Assembly (NCBI GenBank): GCA_017656295.1 | Contig: JACDOC010000013.1 | Span: forward strand, 1 to 64,000 | Direction: 5' to 3' | DNA: 64,000 nt | Origin: Bacillus sp. (in: firmicutes) | Lineage (GTDB): Bacteria; Bacillota; Bacilli; Bacillales; JACDOC01 | Shown: one piece after another, positions 46,092 to 56,456 of the stretch | Numbering within the stretch: the first letter of the stretch is position 1 | Layout: each line of letters starts with the position of its first letter | Made by a program: the position numbers and the translations under genes | The notes under the pieces: model-generated | The model's database searches: none | What the model saw: only the letters and a program-made list of their open reading frames with translations | What the model was told of the DNA's origin: nothing

Positions 46092-48194
46092 ATGAACGAA
46101 TATAAAATCAAAGGGCTCTCTTGTGCCAACTGTGCTAGGGAAATGGAACAAGAAATAAATAAATTAAAAAACGGGAAAGGATCAAGAATTTTTTATCATA
46201 GTAGCAAGCTTGTTTTAAATGATGGGGTTGATTTGCGAAAAGTAGAGAAAATTTTGTCTTCTGATGGTGCGTTTATCATAAAAGATGATGAATGGAATCG
46301 CTCTGAAAAAAATGGTGCGCATTCCCATCCTAATAATTATCGAATGAAGCTGTTGCTTGCAGTGTCTACGTTCATTTTTATTACCGCGATTTTCGTCGAT
46401 ACACAGCTTGATAACAGTATCCCTCCCATCATGTATTTAGTTGCTGCGGCTGCCAGTGGATATCAAACCTTTTTAAAAGGGGCTAAAAACCTCTTAAAAC
46501 TCAAATTTAATATTGATACGTTAATGACGATTGCTTTAGTCGGCGCTTTTGGAATCGGAGAGTGGAAAGAAGGAACGTTAGTCGCCATCCTATTTGGTGT
46601 CAATGAATTACTTGAAGGGATGGGTATGGAAAAGGCAAGAAGATCGATGGAGGAGTTATTAAAAGTAGCTCCTAAAGAAGCGATTTTAATCGAGAATGGT
46701 CAAGAAAAAGTAGTCTCAATCGACACGATAAAAGAAGGAGACTTAGTGCTTGTAAAAACAGGACAAACGGTTCCTTCTGATGGAGTGGTCGTATCAGGGA
46801 AAAGTTCAGTCAACGAAGCGGCAATCACTGGAGAATCGATGCCAGTAGAAAAAGAACCAAATGAACAAGTCCTTGGGGGAAGTATTAATAATGAAGGAGT
46901 TCTTAAAGTAAGAATTACAAAAGCTTACAAAGATTCCTCCTTGGCCAAAATTCTTCATTTAGTAGAAGAAGCGCAAGAAACAAAGACGCCAACAGAGAAA
47001 TTTATTAATCAATTTGCCAAATATTATACACCTCTTATTATGGTGATTTCAGTTATTGTCATGCTCATACCTCCTCTCTTTTTTGGGGGAGATTGGGAAT
47101 CATGGTTTTACCAAGGGTTAGCTGTACTCATAGTAGGTTGTCCTTGTGCATTAGTCCTATCATCTCCAATTGCGATCATTTCAGGAATTACGCGGAATGC
47201 TAAGAATGGAATCCTTGTAAAAGGTGGCGTATTCCTCGAACAACTTGGAAAAATTGATACGATCGCTTTTGATAAGACAGGAACATTAACAAAGGGACGT
47301 CCTTATGTGGAGAAAATGTATGTTTATGATGAAGAAAAGTTTTATTACATCGCTGGATCCATTGAAAAGTATTCTTCTCATCCGATTGCCAAGGCAATTA
47401 CAGAAAAATTGAGTGAACAAAATATTTCTTATGCAGAACTAGAAGAAATTCGAACAATTACTGGTCAAGGTGTGTCAGCTGTCATAGATGGTGTCACATA
47501 CAAAGTAGGAAATGAGAAAAGTGTAAATTTTCCAATACCTAAAGAGATATTAGAAACGATTAACCAACTTAAAAATGATGGATACACAATTGTGATTGTT
47601 TCGGATAATGAAAAAGTATTAGGGCTATTTGGAATTACCGATGAAATTCGAGAAGAAAGTAAACATATTATTAACGATTTGTACTCAGTTGGAATAAAAA
47701 AGGCTGTCATGTTAACCGGGGATCATCACAAGACGGCTGAAAAGGTTGCCAATCAAGTAGGGTTAACGAATTTTTATGCTAATCTTTTACCTGACGAGAA
47801 AGTCTCCAAAGTCAAAGAGCTCATTAAAAACGGAAAAGTGGCGATGGTAGGAGATGGGATTAATGATGCGCCAGCCCTCGCAACAGCCGATTTAGGAATT
47901 GCAATGGGGAAAGGAACAGATAGTGCGATTGAAACGGCGGATATCGTTTTAATGCAAGACCATTTAGGAAAGCTGCCAGCTGCCATCCGTATTTCAAAAA
48001 AAGTAAATAAAATCATTAAAATAAACATCGCTCTCGCCTTAGGATTAAAGCTAATCGCGTTACTGCTTACCATACCCGGATGGCTCACCTTATGGATCGC
48101 CATCCTATCCGATATGGGTGCCACCATTTTAGTAACATTAATCAGCTTAACCATCATGATCGAAAGTAAAAAGAAAGTGTACACACCTCAATAA
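46092..48194 (+). CDS. cadA: CPx-type heavy metal efflux P-type ATPase (CadA/ZntA-like)
   Basis: 700 residues. N-terminal metal-binding domain with GLSCANCAREM, a His-containing linker (GAHSHPNNY), eight membrane segments, VGCPCALVLSSP ion site, phosphorylation motif FDKTGTLTKG, and MVGDGINDAPALATADLGIAMG. CPC is the P1B-2 (Zn2+/Cd2+/Pb2+) type. SD GGAGGG precedes ATG 46092. It shares the operon with the repressor. It exports divalent metals. Confidence 0.9.
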   Translation: MNEYKIKGLSCANCAREMEQEINKLKNGKGSRIFYHSSKLVLNDGVDLRKVEKILSSDGAFIIKDDEWNRSEKNGAHSHPNNYRMKLLLAVSTFIFITAIFVDTQLDNSIPPIMYLVAAAASGYQTFLKGAKNLLKLKFNIDTLMTIALVGAFGIGEWKEGTLVAILFGVNELLEGMGMEKARRSMEELLKVAPKEAILIENGQEKVVSIDTIKEGDLVLVKTGQTVPSDGVVVSGKSSVNEAAITGESMPVEKEPNEQVLGGSINNEGVLKVRITKAYKDSSLAKILHLVEEAQETKTPTEKFINQFAKYYTPLIMVISVIVMLIPPLFFGGDWESWFYQGLAVLIVGCPCALVLSSPIAIISGITRNAKNGILVKGGVFLEQLGKIDTIAFDKTGTLTKGRPYVEKMYVYDEEKFYYIAGSIEKYSSHPIAKAITEKLSEQNISYAELEEIRTITGQGVSAVIDGVTYKVGNEKSVNFPIPKEILETINQLKNDGYTIVIVSDNEKVLGLFGITDEIREESKHIINDLYSVGIKKAVMLTGDHHKTAEKVANQVGLTNFYANLLPDEKVSKVKELIKNGKVAMVGDGINDAPALATADLGIAMGKGTDSAIETADIVLMQDHLGKLPAAIRISKKVNKIIKINIALALGLKLIALLLTIPGWLTLWIAILSDMGATILVTLISLTIMIESKKKVYTPQ

Positions 48195-48206
48195 TGTAAA
48201 GTAATG

Positions 48207-48261
48207 AGGGACAGTCCCGCGCCACTTTAAAGCTTTACCGTGGCGCGGGACTGTCCCTTTA
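48207..48261 (+). terminator. 19-bp perfect hairpin (terminator-like repeat)
   Basis: AGGGACAGTCCCGCGCCAC (48207-48225) and its exact complement (48240-48258), followed by TTAAC. Each arm holds the smaller palindrome GGGACAGTCCC, so alternative folds are possible. It ends the ATPase operon; the element looks like a dispersed Bacillaceae palindrome. Confidence 0.7.
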
Positions 48262-48337
48262 ACTAAAATTGTATATTATAATAGACCTATCAACTAAAAA
48301 GAGCGCTGATTGTTAGAGTTGGAAAGGAGAGAGAGGA

Positions 48338-51300
48338 ATGGCCGTACGGTTTGTGATTGGGCGTTCTGGAACGGGAAAATCGACGTTATTTCTTCGAGAA
48401 ATTGTTGATCAACTAAAAGAAGAGCCGATGGGCGACCCGATTATTTATTTAGTGCCAGATCAGATGACGTTTTTATCCGAATATCAATTAGTGAAATCTC
48501 CGGAAATTGCCGGAATGATTCGCGCTCAAGTATATAGTTTTTCCCGCCTCGCCTGGCGCATTTTACAACAAACAGGTGGGATCAATCGCTACCATTTAAC
48601 TTCAACCGGATTAAACATGCTTATTCGAAAAATTATTGAGGACAAAAAAGACGAGCTCAAGCTCTTTCGCCAAGCAGCTGATCAGTCCGGTTTTGTTCAA
48701 CAAGTGGAAACGATGCTCACCGAATTTCGACGATATTGTGTACAGCCGGAAGAATTGTTCGTCAAAAAAGAGACATTATCAGAAAACAAGAATCATAGCT
48801 TAGCAGATAAACTGCACGATTTACACAAAATCTATGAGGAGTTCGAACAGCGATTAGTGAACAAATATATTGATAGTGAAGATTATTTCCGGTTATTAGC
48901 TGAATCCATCGAACAGTCTGAAGAATTACAACGAGCGGATATTTATATTGATGGGTTCCATAGTTTTACGCCACAAGAATACTTAGTCATCCAACAGCTG
49001 ATGAAGACGTGTCGTCGAGTTTCAATTGCCTTAACGGTGGACCAACCGTATACAGCCGAACCTCCGCATGATTTACATTTATTCCGAATGACTGGGGAAA
49101 CGTATCAAACCCTTTATACGATGGCGATTCAAGAAGGAATTCGTGTGGAAGAACCAGTCATTTTAACTTCACCAAAGCGCTTTCGACAGGAAGAACTCCA
49201 ACATCTCGAAAGTCAATTTGAGCACCGGCCAACCGTTCCATACGAAAAAGTAGTAAATGGCATCCGTGTGATTCAAGGAGCAAATCGCCGGGCGGAAATT
49301 GAAGCTGTAGCCCGAGAAATTCGAGCGCTCGTCTCTCAACATGGTTACCGCTATCAAGACATCGCTCTACTCATTCGAAATGGGAATGTGTATCAAGATT
49401 TACTAGAAACGATTTTTTTCGATTATGATATTCCGTACTTTATTGACCAAAAGCGGCCGATGCACACCCATCCATTAATTGAACTGTTACGTTCTACGCT
49501 AGAAACGATTCAAAGTCATTGGCGTTATGAGCCGATTTTCCGAGCGGTAAAAACCGATTTGCTGTTCCCACTACAAAGCAATAAAAAAGAACTACGGGAA
49601 AAAATGGACCGTCTAGAAAACTATGTTTTGGCTTATGGCATTAAAGGAGAGCAATGGACGAGCAGGAAGCGGTGGATTTATCGAAGATTTCGAGGAATCG
49701 AAGAAGTTCCGCAAACGGATGAAGAAAAGAAAATCGAACATGAGTTAAATGAGTTGCGTTTGTTTATTACCGCCCCAATTTTACGTCTAGCGCGTCGCCT
49801 GAAAAAAGCAACCACCGTTCGTGACAAGTGCGCCAGCTTGTATTTATATTTAGAAGAGTTAGATATTCCAGCTAAACTAGAAAAGATGAGCTTTGAAGCG
49901 ACCGAGCGAGGAGATTTAGTAAAAAGTCGCGAGCATCAACAAGCATGGGATGCGGTCATTGACTTACTCGACCAACTTGTAGAAATTTTAGGAACGGATG
50001 AGATGTCATTAAAGAAATTTATTACTGTATTAGATGCTGGACTCGAATCCATGCGGTTTTCATTAGTTCCACCAGCGATGGACCAAGTATTGGTAGCGAA
50101 TATGGAACAATCCCGCTTGTCCCACGTGAAAGTGGCCTTTGTCATCGGATTAAACGACGGTGTTTTACCAGCGAAATTGGACGATGATGGCATTTTGCAA
50201 GATGAGGACCGGGAATGGTTGTTAACAAACGGATTGAAAATTGCCCCAAGCAGTAAAATGAAGCTCTTAGACGAGGAGTTTATTGCTTATATCGCGTTTA
50301 CGACTCCAGAAGAGCGGTTGTACATTTCGTATCCTATAGCGGATGAAGAAGGGAGGGCGCTTTTACCTTCGCCGTATTTGAAAAAATTCCATGAGATGTT
50401 CCCACAATTAGAAGAGCAAGTAGTCGTGAATGACCCGTCTGAATTACGCTCTGAGGACCAACTTAGCTATGTTTCTCATCCCAACACGGCGATTGCGTAC
50501 TTAACAAGCCAGTTGCAGCTTAAAAAACGGAACTATCCAATGGCGGACTTTTGGTGGGATGTATATAACTATTACGTAACGACTACGAATTGGAAAGAGA
50601 AAGCCACGCACATTTTATCGAGCTTATTTTATCAAAATCGCCCGAAACGATTGTCGGAAGAAACGAGCAAATCTCTTTACGGGGACACGATTTTAGCGAG
50701 TGTATCCCGGATGGAGCGCTTCCATAGTTGCCCGTTTGCCCATTTTGCAACGTATGGACTGAAATTAAAAGAACGTGAAATTTATCGATTAGAAGCACCA
50801 GATATCGGTGAAATGTTCCATGGAGCGTTAAAGTGGATTGCTGAAGAAATTAATCGCCAAAACTTATCATGGAAGCAATTAACGAAAGAACAGTGCGCGG
50901 ATATGGCGAGACAAGCGATTGCCTTTTTAGCACCGAAACTACAACATCAAATCTTATTAAGCTCTAATCGCCATCACTATATTAAAAGAAAGCTAGAGCA
51001 AATCGTGTCTAAAGCGTCGTATGTGTTAAGCGAGCATGCGAAAGCGAGTGGGTTTGCACCGATTGGATTAGAATTAGGTTTTGGTAGAAATGAGCCGCTA
51101 CCACCATTTTCCTTTACGCTAAAAAATGGGACAAAAATGGAATTGACGGGACGTATTGACCGGGTGGACAAAGCGGAAAATGGCGACAACATTTACTTAC
51201 GGATTATTGACTATAAGTCGAGTGCAAAAGAAATTGATTTAACCGAAGTGTATTATGGGTTAGCCCTTCAAATGTTAACGTACTTAGATATTGTCGTTTC

Positions 51301-51844
51301 TCATTCAGAAGAACTTATTGGTAAACAAGCGTTACCAGCCGGGGTGCTGTATTTCCACGTACACAACCCGATGGTAAAAACGAACAAATGGTTATCGGAT
51401 GAAGAGTTGGAACGTGAACTCTTTAAACGCTTTAAGATGAACGGACTTGTTGTGAACGACACGGACGCGATTCGATTAATGGACGAAACGATTGAAGCAG
51501 GTGACTCGCATATTGTTCCTGTTCGTTTAAATAAAAATGGAACGGTATCTGACTATTTTTCAAAAGCAGCGAGCAAAGAAGACTTTTATCATTTACGCCA
51601 ATTCGTTCGTCGACTGTACCAAAAAGCGGGTAATCAAATCGTATCAGGAGTAACCGATTTGTCCCCATACAAATTAAAAGATCGGACACCGTGTCAATAT
51701 TGTTCCTTTAAACAGGTGTGTCAATTTGATCAAGCGTTTGAAGAAAACAACTACCGAATTCTAGTACCAAAGAAAAAGAACGAGATGATGGAAGTCATTC
51801 GAGAGGAGGTCTTAGGTAATGGACCAGCTGAACATTCCGATTAA
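48338..51844 (+). CDS. addB: AddB subunit of the AddAB helicase-nuclease
   Basis: 1168 residues. Walker A GRSGTGKST near the N-terminus; the C-terminal nuclease domain has GRIDRVD, IDYKSS, and an iron-sulphur set: one Cys in HSCPFAHF and three in TPCQYCSFKQVCQFD. SD AAAGGAGAGAGAGG. Ends 26 bases inside addA. With AddA it processes double-strand breaks for recombination and recognises Chi. Length is normal for Bacillus. Confidence 0.97.
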   Translation: MAVRFVIGRSGTGKSTLFLREIVDQLKEEPMGDPIIYLVPDQMTFLSEYQLVKSPEIAGMIRAQVYSFSRLAWRILQQTGGINRYHLTSTGLNMLIRKIIEDKKDELKLFRQAADQSGFVQQVETMLTEFRRYCVQPEELFVKKETLSENKNHSLADKLHDLHKIYEEFEQRLVNKYIDSEDYFRLLAESIEQSEELQRADIYIDGFHSFTPQEYLVIQQLMKTCRRVSIALTVDQPYTAEPPHDLHLFRMTGETYQTLYTMAIQEGIRVEEPVILTSPKRFRQEELQHLESQFEHRPTVPYEKVVNGIRVIQGANRRAEIEAVAREIRALVSQHGYRYQDIALLIRNGNVYQDLLETIFFDYDIPYFIDQKRPMHTHPLIELLRSTLETIQSHWRYEPIFRAVKTDLLFPLQSNKKELREKMDRLENYVLAYGIKGEQWTSRKRWIYRRFRGIEEVPQTDEEKKIEHELNELRLFITAPILRLARRLKKATTVRDKCASLYLYLEELDIPAKLEKMSFEATERGDLVKSREHQQAWDAVIDLLDQLVEILGTDEMSLKKFITVLDAGLESMRFSLVPPAMDQVLVANMEQSRLSHVKVAFVIGLNDGVLPAKLDDDGILQDEDREWLLTNGLKIAPSSKMKLLDEEFIAYIAFTTPEERLYISYPIADEEGRALLPSPYLKKFHEMFPQLEEQVVVNDPSELRSEDQLSYVSHPNTAIAYLTSQLQLKKRNYPMADFWWDVYNYYVTTTNWKEKATHILSSLFYQNRPKRLSEETSKSLYGDTILASVSRMERFHSCPFAHFATYGLKLKEREIYRLEAPDIGEMFHGALKWIAEEINRQNLSWKQLTKEQCADMARQAIAFLAPKLQHQILLSSNRHHYIKRKLEQIVSKASYVLSEHAKASGFAPIGLELGFGRNEPLPPFSFTLKNGTKMELTGRIDRVDKAENGDNIYLRIIDYKSSAKEIDLTEVYYGLALQMLTYLDIVVSHSEELIGKQALPAGVLYFHVHNPMVKTNKWLSDEELERELFKRFKMNGLVVNDTDAIRLMDETIEAGDSHIVPVRLNKNGTVSDYFSKAASKEDFYHLRQFVRRLYQKAGNQIVSGVTDLSPYKLKDRTPCQYCSFKQVCQFDQAFEENNYRILVPKKKNEMMEVIREEVLGNGPAEHSD

Positions 51845-54800
51845 ACCAGAAGAGGTCACCTGGACAGATGACCAATGGAAGGCCATTTATGCTTCTGGGA
51901 GAGATATTTTAGTAGCAGCGGCTGCTGGTTCAGGAAAAACGGCGGTCTTAGTTGAGCGTATTATTCAGAAAATCTTAGCAGAAAAAGATCCCATTGATGT
52001 CGATCAACTGCTCGTGGTGACATTTACGAATGCTTCGGCCGCAGAAATGCGCCACCGCATTCGGGAAGCATTGGAAAAAGCGATTGCTGAACGTCCGCAC
52101 TCGGCCCATCTCAGACGCCAATTATCGCTTGTCAATAAAGCGTCCATTTCAACACTGCATTCCTTTTGCTTAGAAGTAATTCGAAAATACTACTACTTAA
52201 TTGATATTGACCCAAGTTTTCGGATCGCCGATGAAACAGAAGCAGAATTGATTCGGGACGATGTGTTAGACGAATTAATGGAAGATGAGTATGGAAAAGA
52301 AGGAAACGACGGATTTTATCGGTTAGTGGATACGTTCTCTAATGACCGAAGCGATGTCGAGCTACAAACGTTAGTGCGAAAAATTTATGACTTTTCCCGT
52401 TCGCATCCTGTACCGGACCGTTGGCTCGACCAACTAATAAACATGTATGACGTACAAGAAAAAACGACGATTGATGACTTGCCATTTATAGATTATTTGA
52501 AAAGAGATGTGCAGTTACAGCTTGAAGGCGCAAAACGATTCCTCCAAGAAGCATACGAAGGAACGAAAAAACCAGGGGGACCTGCGCCACGTGCGGAAAA
52601 TTATCTCGACGATTTACAAATAATAGAACGGCTTGAGCGAGCTTTACATTCTTCTTGGGAAGACCTATATGTAGAAATGCAAGCTTGGAAATTTACTCGG
52701 GCAAAATCGTGTCGAGGAGACGAATACGATAAAGAGCTAGTTGACTATTGTGATTCTCTACGTAAAAAAGCGAAAGGAATGCTCGAAAAGCTGAAAACCG
52801 ATTTATTTTCACGGAAGCCCGAATTTTTCTTACGCGATATGCGAGAAATGAAACCGATTATTGCCGAATTAGTCACTTTGGTGAAGAAGTTTCACGTGCG
52901 TTTTACGGAAGCGAAAAGAGAAAAAGGGCTTGTCGATTTTAACGATTTAGAGCACTACTGTTTAGCGATTTTACGTGACCCACAGGCGAAAGAGGGAGAG
53001 CTGCTTCCTTCGGAGGCGGCGATGAGCTATCGATACAAATTTAAAGAAGTTTTAGTAGATGAATATCAAGATACGAACATGGTTCAGGAAGCCATTCTTC
53101 AGTTAGTCAAATCAGAAAAAGGAAATTTATTTATGGTTGGCGACGTCAAACAGTCGATTTACCGTTTCCGCTTAGCTGAACCGAATTTGTTTTTAAGCAA
53201 GTACCGTCGCTTTCGGACGGATGGTAAAGACAGCGGACTACGGATTGATTTAGCGAAAAACTTCCGAAGCCGTAAAGAAGTGTTAGATGGGACGAACTTT
53301 CTTTTTAAACAAATTATGGGGACGACAGTTGGGGAAATCGAGTACGACAAGCAAGCGGAGTTAGTAAAAGGAGCACCGTATCCTGACGACGATTATCCGG
53401 TAGAGGTCATTTTGATTGACCACGCGGATGAGACGAGTGGTCATGAAGAAGAAGGAAGCGAGTCATCGGATATATTGGATCAAGTCGAGTTAGAACAATC
53501 TCAAGTTGAAGCCCGTTTGATGGCCAAAAAAGTGAAAGAACTGATCGAACAAGAACATCCGATTTTTGATCCGAAAACAAAGACGTACCGCCCGATTCGT
53601 TATAAAGATATAGTCATATTGCTACGCTCGATGCCATGGGCGCCAACCATTATGGAAGAGTTTAAAAAGGAAGGCATTCCATTATACGCGAATTTGTCAA
53701 CGGGTTATTTTGAAGCAACCGAAGTATCAATTATGCTGTCGTTGCTACAAATCATTGATAATCCCTATCAAGATATTCCGTTTGCCGCTGTTCTCCGGTC
53801 ACCGATTGTCGGGCTAGATGAAGAACAATTGGCGCAAATTCGCATTCATTCGAAAAAAGGAAGTTTTTATGAAGCGGCAAAGCAGTTTGTCGAATTACGA
53901 GAACAAGAAGGTCCATACGTTCACGAAAAACTAGACCGTTTTCTGCGACAGTTTGAACAGTGGCGAACCATTGCTCGTCAAGGGACGTTATCGGAACTGA
54001 TATGGCAATTATATCGAGATACGCGCTTTTATGATTTTGTTGGAGGGCTTCCTGGAGGTAAGCAACGGCAAGCGAACCTTCGCGCGCTGTATGATCGGGC
54101 GAAACAATACGAAGCCACATCGTTTCGAGGATTATTCCGGTTTTTACGCTTTATTGAACGAATGAGAGACCGCGGAGACGATTTAGGAGCTGCTCGGGCG
54201 TTAGGTGAGCAAGAGGATGTCGTTCGTTTAATGACTATACACTCCAGCAAAGGGTTAGAATTTCCGATTGTGTTTGTCGCGGGATTAGGCAAACCGTTTA
54301 ATAAAATGGACATCATGAATGGCTATTTATTGGATAAAGATTATGGTTTTGCTAGTCCTTATATTCATCCCGACAAACGAATTTCGTATCCGTCACTTCC
54401 GCAGCTTGCGTTAAAACGGAAAAAATGGATGGAGCTCATTGCTGAAGAAATGCGTATTTTGTATGTAGCGTTAACACGGGCGAAGGAAAAATTAATCCTT
54501 GTTGGCAGTTTGAAAAAAGCCGAAAAGAGTTTACAGTCATGGAAACATGCGTTACAAACGTCTTCTTGGCTATTAAATGATTACGATCGAGCCAAGGCGA
54601 ATTGCTATTTAGATTGGATTGGACCGGCTCTTGTTCGACATCTTGATGGACGAATCCTTATTCAAGAAGATGCAATCGGTTTGGCTGATGAGATTCGTCA
54701 ACATCCTTCCAAGTGGCAAGTTCAATTAGTGAACAAGCAACAATTTAACGATACTGGTGAACAGGAACAAGAAGAAGCGGTTCATTGGGAAACGCTTGTA

Positions 54801-55568
54801 CAAAACGGAAAACCAATCGACGTTACCTCCCTATGGAAAAACGACATTTACACTCGCTTGGAATGGCAATATACCCATGTGGCGGCAACGAAACATCGTT
54901 CTAAACAATCGGTATCCGAAATAAAACGACTGTTTGAATGGAAAGATGAGTTGGGTAGTGACCAATGGAAACAGCGTAAAATGAAGCAAAAGGCGATTTT
55001 TAAGCGCCCGCTTTTCTTACAAGAAAAGAAATTAACGCCGGCTGAAAAGGGAACCGCGATGCACGTCGTCATGCAGCATATTTCCCTTTCTGAACAGCCA
55101 ACCATTTCTTCCATTGAAGAACTTCTTTATGATTTAGTTCGACGTGAAATATTATCAGAAGAACAAAAGGCTGTTATTGACCCTTATCAAATTCTTACGT
55201 TTTTTAATACAGAAATTGGTAAACGGATCTTGCAAGCCGATCATGTACTTCGAGAAATCCCATTTAGTTTTGGAGTTCCAGCTACTGACATTTATCCGGA
55301 TTGGCAAGGGGATTCGGAAACCATTTTAGTTCAAGGAGTTATTGACTGTTTAATAAAAGAAAAGGATCAATTGATTTTGCTCGATTATAAGACCGATGCC
55401 ATTACGGATCGTTTTCTAGGAGGATTTGCGGAGGCAAAACCAATTCTGCAAAAACGATACGAGACGCAAATCGCCTTATATGCCCAAGCAGTAGAGCAGA
55501 TTGTACAACAACCAATAATAGAAAAGTATTTATATTTCTTTGACGGTGGACATTTACTTTCTTTATAA
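51819..55568 (+). CDS. addA: AddA subunit of the AddAB helicase-nuclease
   Basis: 1249 residues. UvrD-type helicase: VAAAAGSGKTAVL, VDEYQDTN, MTIHSSKGLEFPIVF and YVALTRAKEKL; C-terminal RecB-type nuclease with GTAMHVVMQH and LLDYKTDAI. The start overlaps addB, with GAGAGGAGGT upstream. In B. subtilis sbcD-sbcC follow; here the gerP operon comes next on the other strand. Confidence 0.97.
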   Translation: MDQLNIPIKPEEVTWTDDQWKAIYASGRDILVAAAAGSGKTAVLVERIIQKILAEKDPIDVDQLLVVTFTNASAAEMRHRIREALEKAIAERPHSAHLRRQLSLVNKASISTLHSFCLEVIRKYYYLIDIDPSFRIADETEAELIRDDVLDELMEDEYGKEGNDGFYRLVDTFSNDRSDVELQTLVRKIYDFSRSHPVPDRWLDQLINMYDVQEKTTIDDLPFIDYLKRDVQLQLEGAKRFLQEAYEGTKKPGGPAPRAENYLDDLQIIERLERALHSSWEDLYVEMQAWKFTRAKSCRGDEYDKELVDYCDSLRKKAKGMLEKLKTDLFSRKPEFFLRDMREMKPIIAELVTLVKKFHVRFTEAKREKGLVDFNDLEHYCLAILRDPQAKEGELLPSEAAMSYRYKFKEVLVDEYQDTNMVQEAILQLVKSEKGNLFMVGDVKQSIYRFRLAEPNLFLSKYRRFRTDGKDSGLRIDLAKNFRSRKEVLDGTNFLFKQIMGTTVGEIEYDKQAELVKGAPYPDDDYPVEVILIDHADETSGHEEEGSESSDILDQVELEQSQVEARLMAKKVKELIEQEHPIFDPKTKTYRPIRYKDIVILLRSMPWAPTIMEEFKKEGIPLYANLSTGYFEATEVSIMLSLLQIIDNPYQDIPFAAVLRSPIVGLDEEQLAQIRIHSKKGSFYEAAKQFVELREQEGPYVHEKLDRFLRQFEQWRTIARQGTLSELIWQLYRDTRFYDFVGGLPGGKQRQANLRALYDRAKQYEATSFRGLFRFLRFIERMRDRGDDLGAARALGEQEDVVRLMTIHSSKGLEFPIVFVAGLGKPFNKMDIMNGYLLDKDYGFASPYIHPDKRISYPSLPQLALKRKKWMELIAEEMRILYVALTRAKEKLILVGSLKKAEKSLQSWKHALQTSSWLLNDYDRAKANCYLDWIGPALVRHLDGRILIQEDAIGLADEIRQHPSKWQVQLVNKQQFNDTGEQEQEEAVHWETLVQNGKPIDVTSLWKNDIYTRLEWQYTHVAATKHRSKQSVSEIKRLFEWKDELGSDQWKQRKMKQKAIFKRPLFLQEKKLTPAEKGTAMHVVMQHISLSEQPTISSIEELLYDLVRREILSEEQKAVIDPYQILTFFNTEIGKRILQADHVLREIPFSFGVPATDIYPDWQGDSETILVQGVIDCLIKEKDQLILLDYKTDAITDRFLGGFAEAKPILQKRYETQIALYAQAVEQIVQQPIIEKYLYFFDGGHLLSL

Positions 55569-55596
55569 TAGTGGTTTCGGTACAGTAGGAAGTAAA

Positions 55597-55634
55597 AACA
55601 GGAGAAAGGGTTTCTTCCTTTCTCCTGTTAATTA
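55597..55634. terminator. bidirectional terminator between addA and gerPF
   Basis: 13-bp perfect stem AACAGGAGAAAGG / CCTTTCTCCTGTT (55597-55609, 55617-55629). On the minus strand a run of five T follows. The stem overlaps the gerPF stop codon. It serves two convergent genes. Confidence 0.8.
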
Positions 55635-55846
55635 TTTCCTGTAATTGGCTGGTCAATGACATTGCAATCGAACGTTGTGTTTACACTAAATCCAGTTACT
55701 GTCCCGATAAACGCACCGGTATTAAAACCACCAGATCCACTAGTTGATTTTGAGGCGCTTTTAGGAGAGATAACCGCCGCGTCACCAAACTGGACTGTGC
55801 CTCCACCAACATTTAAAATTTGAACAGGACCGACAATAGCTGGCAT
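55628..55846 (-). CDS. gerPF: spore germination protein GerPF
   Basis: 72 residues from ATG 55846. MPAIVGPVQILNVGGGTVQFGDA and the C-terminal half (SGSGGFNTGAF) match GerPF. It is last in the six-gene gerP operon, whose products let germinants pass through the spore coat. An in-frame ATG at 55864 is less likely because all relatives start MPAI/MPAL. GerPA (57333) is its paralogue. Confidence 0.93.
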   Translation of the reverse strand: MPAIVGPVQILNVGGGTVQFGDAAVISPKSASKSTSGSGGFNTGAFIGTVTGFSVNTTFDCNVIDQPITGNN

Positions 55847-55905
55847 GAAAAACATCCTTTTCATATGTTATCTAGTGATAGTGTATGCAGTTAAACAGAA
55901 AGAGT

Positions 55906-56280
55906 TCATTCACTTAATAATTGGCGAATATGCTTGATTCTTGCTTCTGAAGAAATAAAGCAAGTACTGCCAATATGAAAAACAGATGATGTAGAGACAC
56001 CTAAAATGTTGATATTTCTAACATGAATGACAGGATTTAGATCATTTTTTAACATCGTAACCTTTTCTGTAATAGGGGGGAAGGGGATTGGTTCGTTGAA
56101 GACTGAAAATTGCGCAAAGTTCCCTTCGTTTCCAAAGAATAGCTCTTTTTCACGTTGGACAGCTAACACGTTTGCCCGAGGTAAAATGCGGTTGGAGTCT
56201 CCGATTTCAAAAACGGAAGCGAAGGATACGATGTTGGCTTCAACTGAATCCACAATCGAATATCGTTTATACATAGGCAT
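55906..56280 (-). CDS. gerPE: spore germination protein GerPE
   Basis: 124 residues from ATG 56280, overlapping the gerPD stop by one base. RYSIVDSVEANIVSFASVFEIGDS at the N-terminus and IRNINILGVSTSS-type wording with VFHIGST near the C-terminus agree with GerPE. It keeps its usual place between gerPD and gerPF. A GTG at 56283 is possible but would overlap more. Confidence 0.9.
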   Translation of the reverse strand: MPMYKRYSIVDSVEANIVSFASVFEIGDSNRILPRANVLAVQREKELFFGNEGNFAQFSVFNEPIPFPPITEKVTMLKNDLNPVIHVRNINILGVSTSSVFHIGSTCFISSEARIKHIRQLLSE

Positions 56281-56456
56281 CACTCTGGGGCCAATGGAAC
56301 AAAGGGACCAATGATTAATGATTCGGGTGGTGTATCAAAGGTGGCAGCGAGTTGAATCGTTTCAGCATCGCCGACTAACAATAAGCCGGAACTCGATACT
56401 CCGATCACTCGTACCGATCCAACGTTTATGCCGTGATTTTCAACATGCAAATTCAT
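56280..56456 (-). CDS. gerPD: spore germination protein GerPD
   Basis: 58 residues: begins MNLHVENHGINVGSVRVIG, has GLLLVGDAETIQLAA and ends PPESLIIGPFVPLAPE, as in GerPD of B. subtilis. The ATG overlaps the gerPC stop (ATGA) and the stop shares a base with gerPE. Short size makes it easy to miss. The six-gene gerP operon is complete with it. Confidence 0.92.
   Translation of the reverse strand: MNLHVENHGINVGSVRVIGVSSSGLLLVGDAETIQLAATFDTPPESLIIGPFVPLAPE

Noticed and set aside
53159-55114. Several minus-strand frames across addA and addB (60-122 codons).
   Set aside because: Antisense shadows of long conserved genes, with no start signals.
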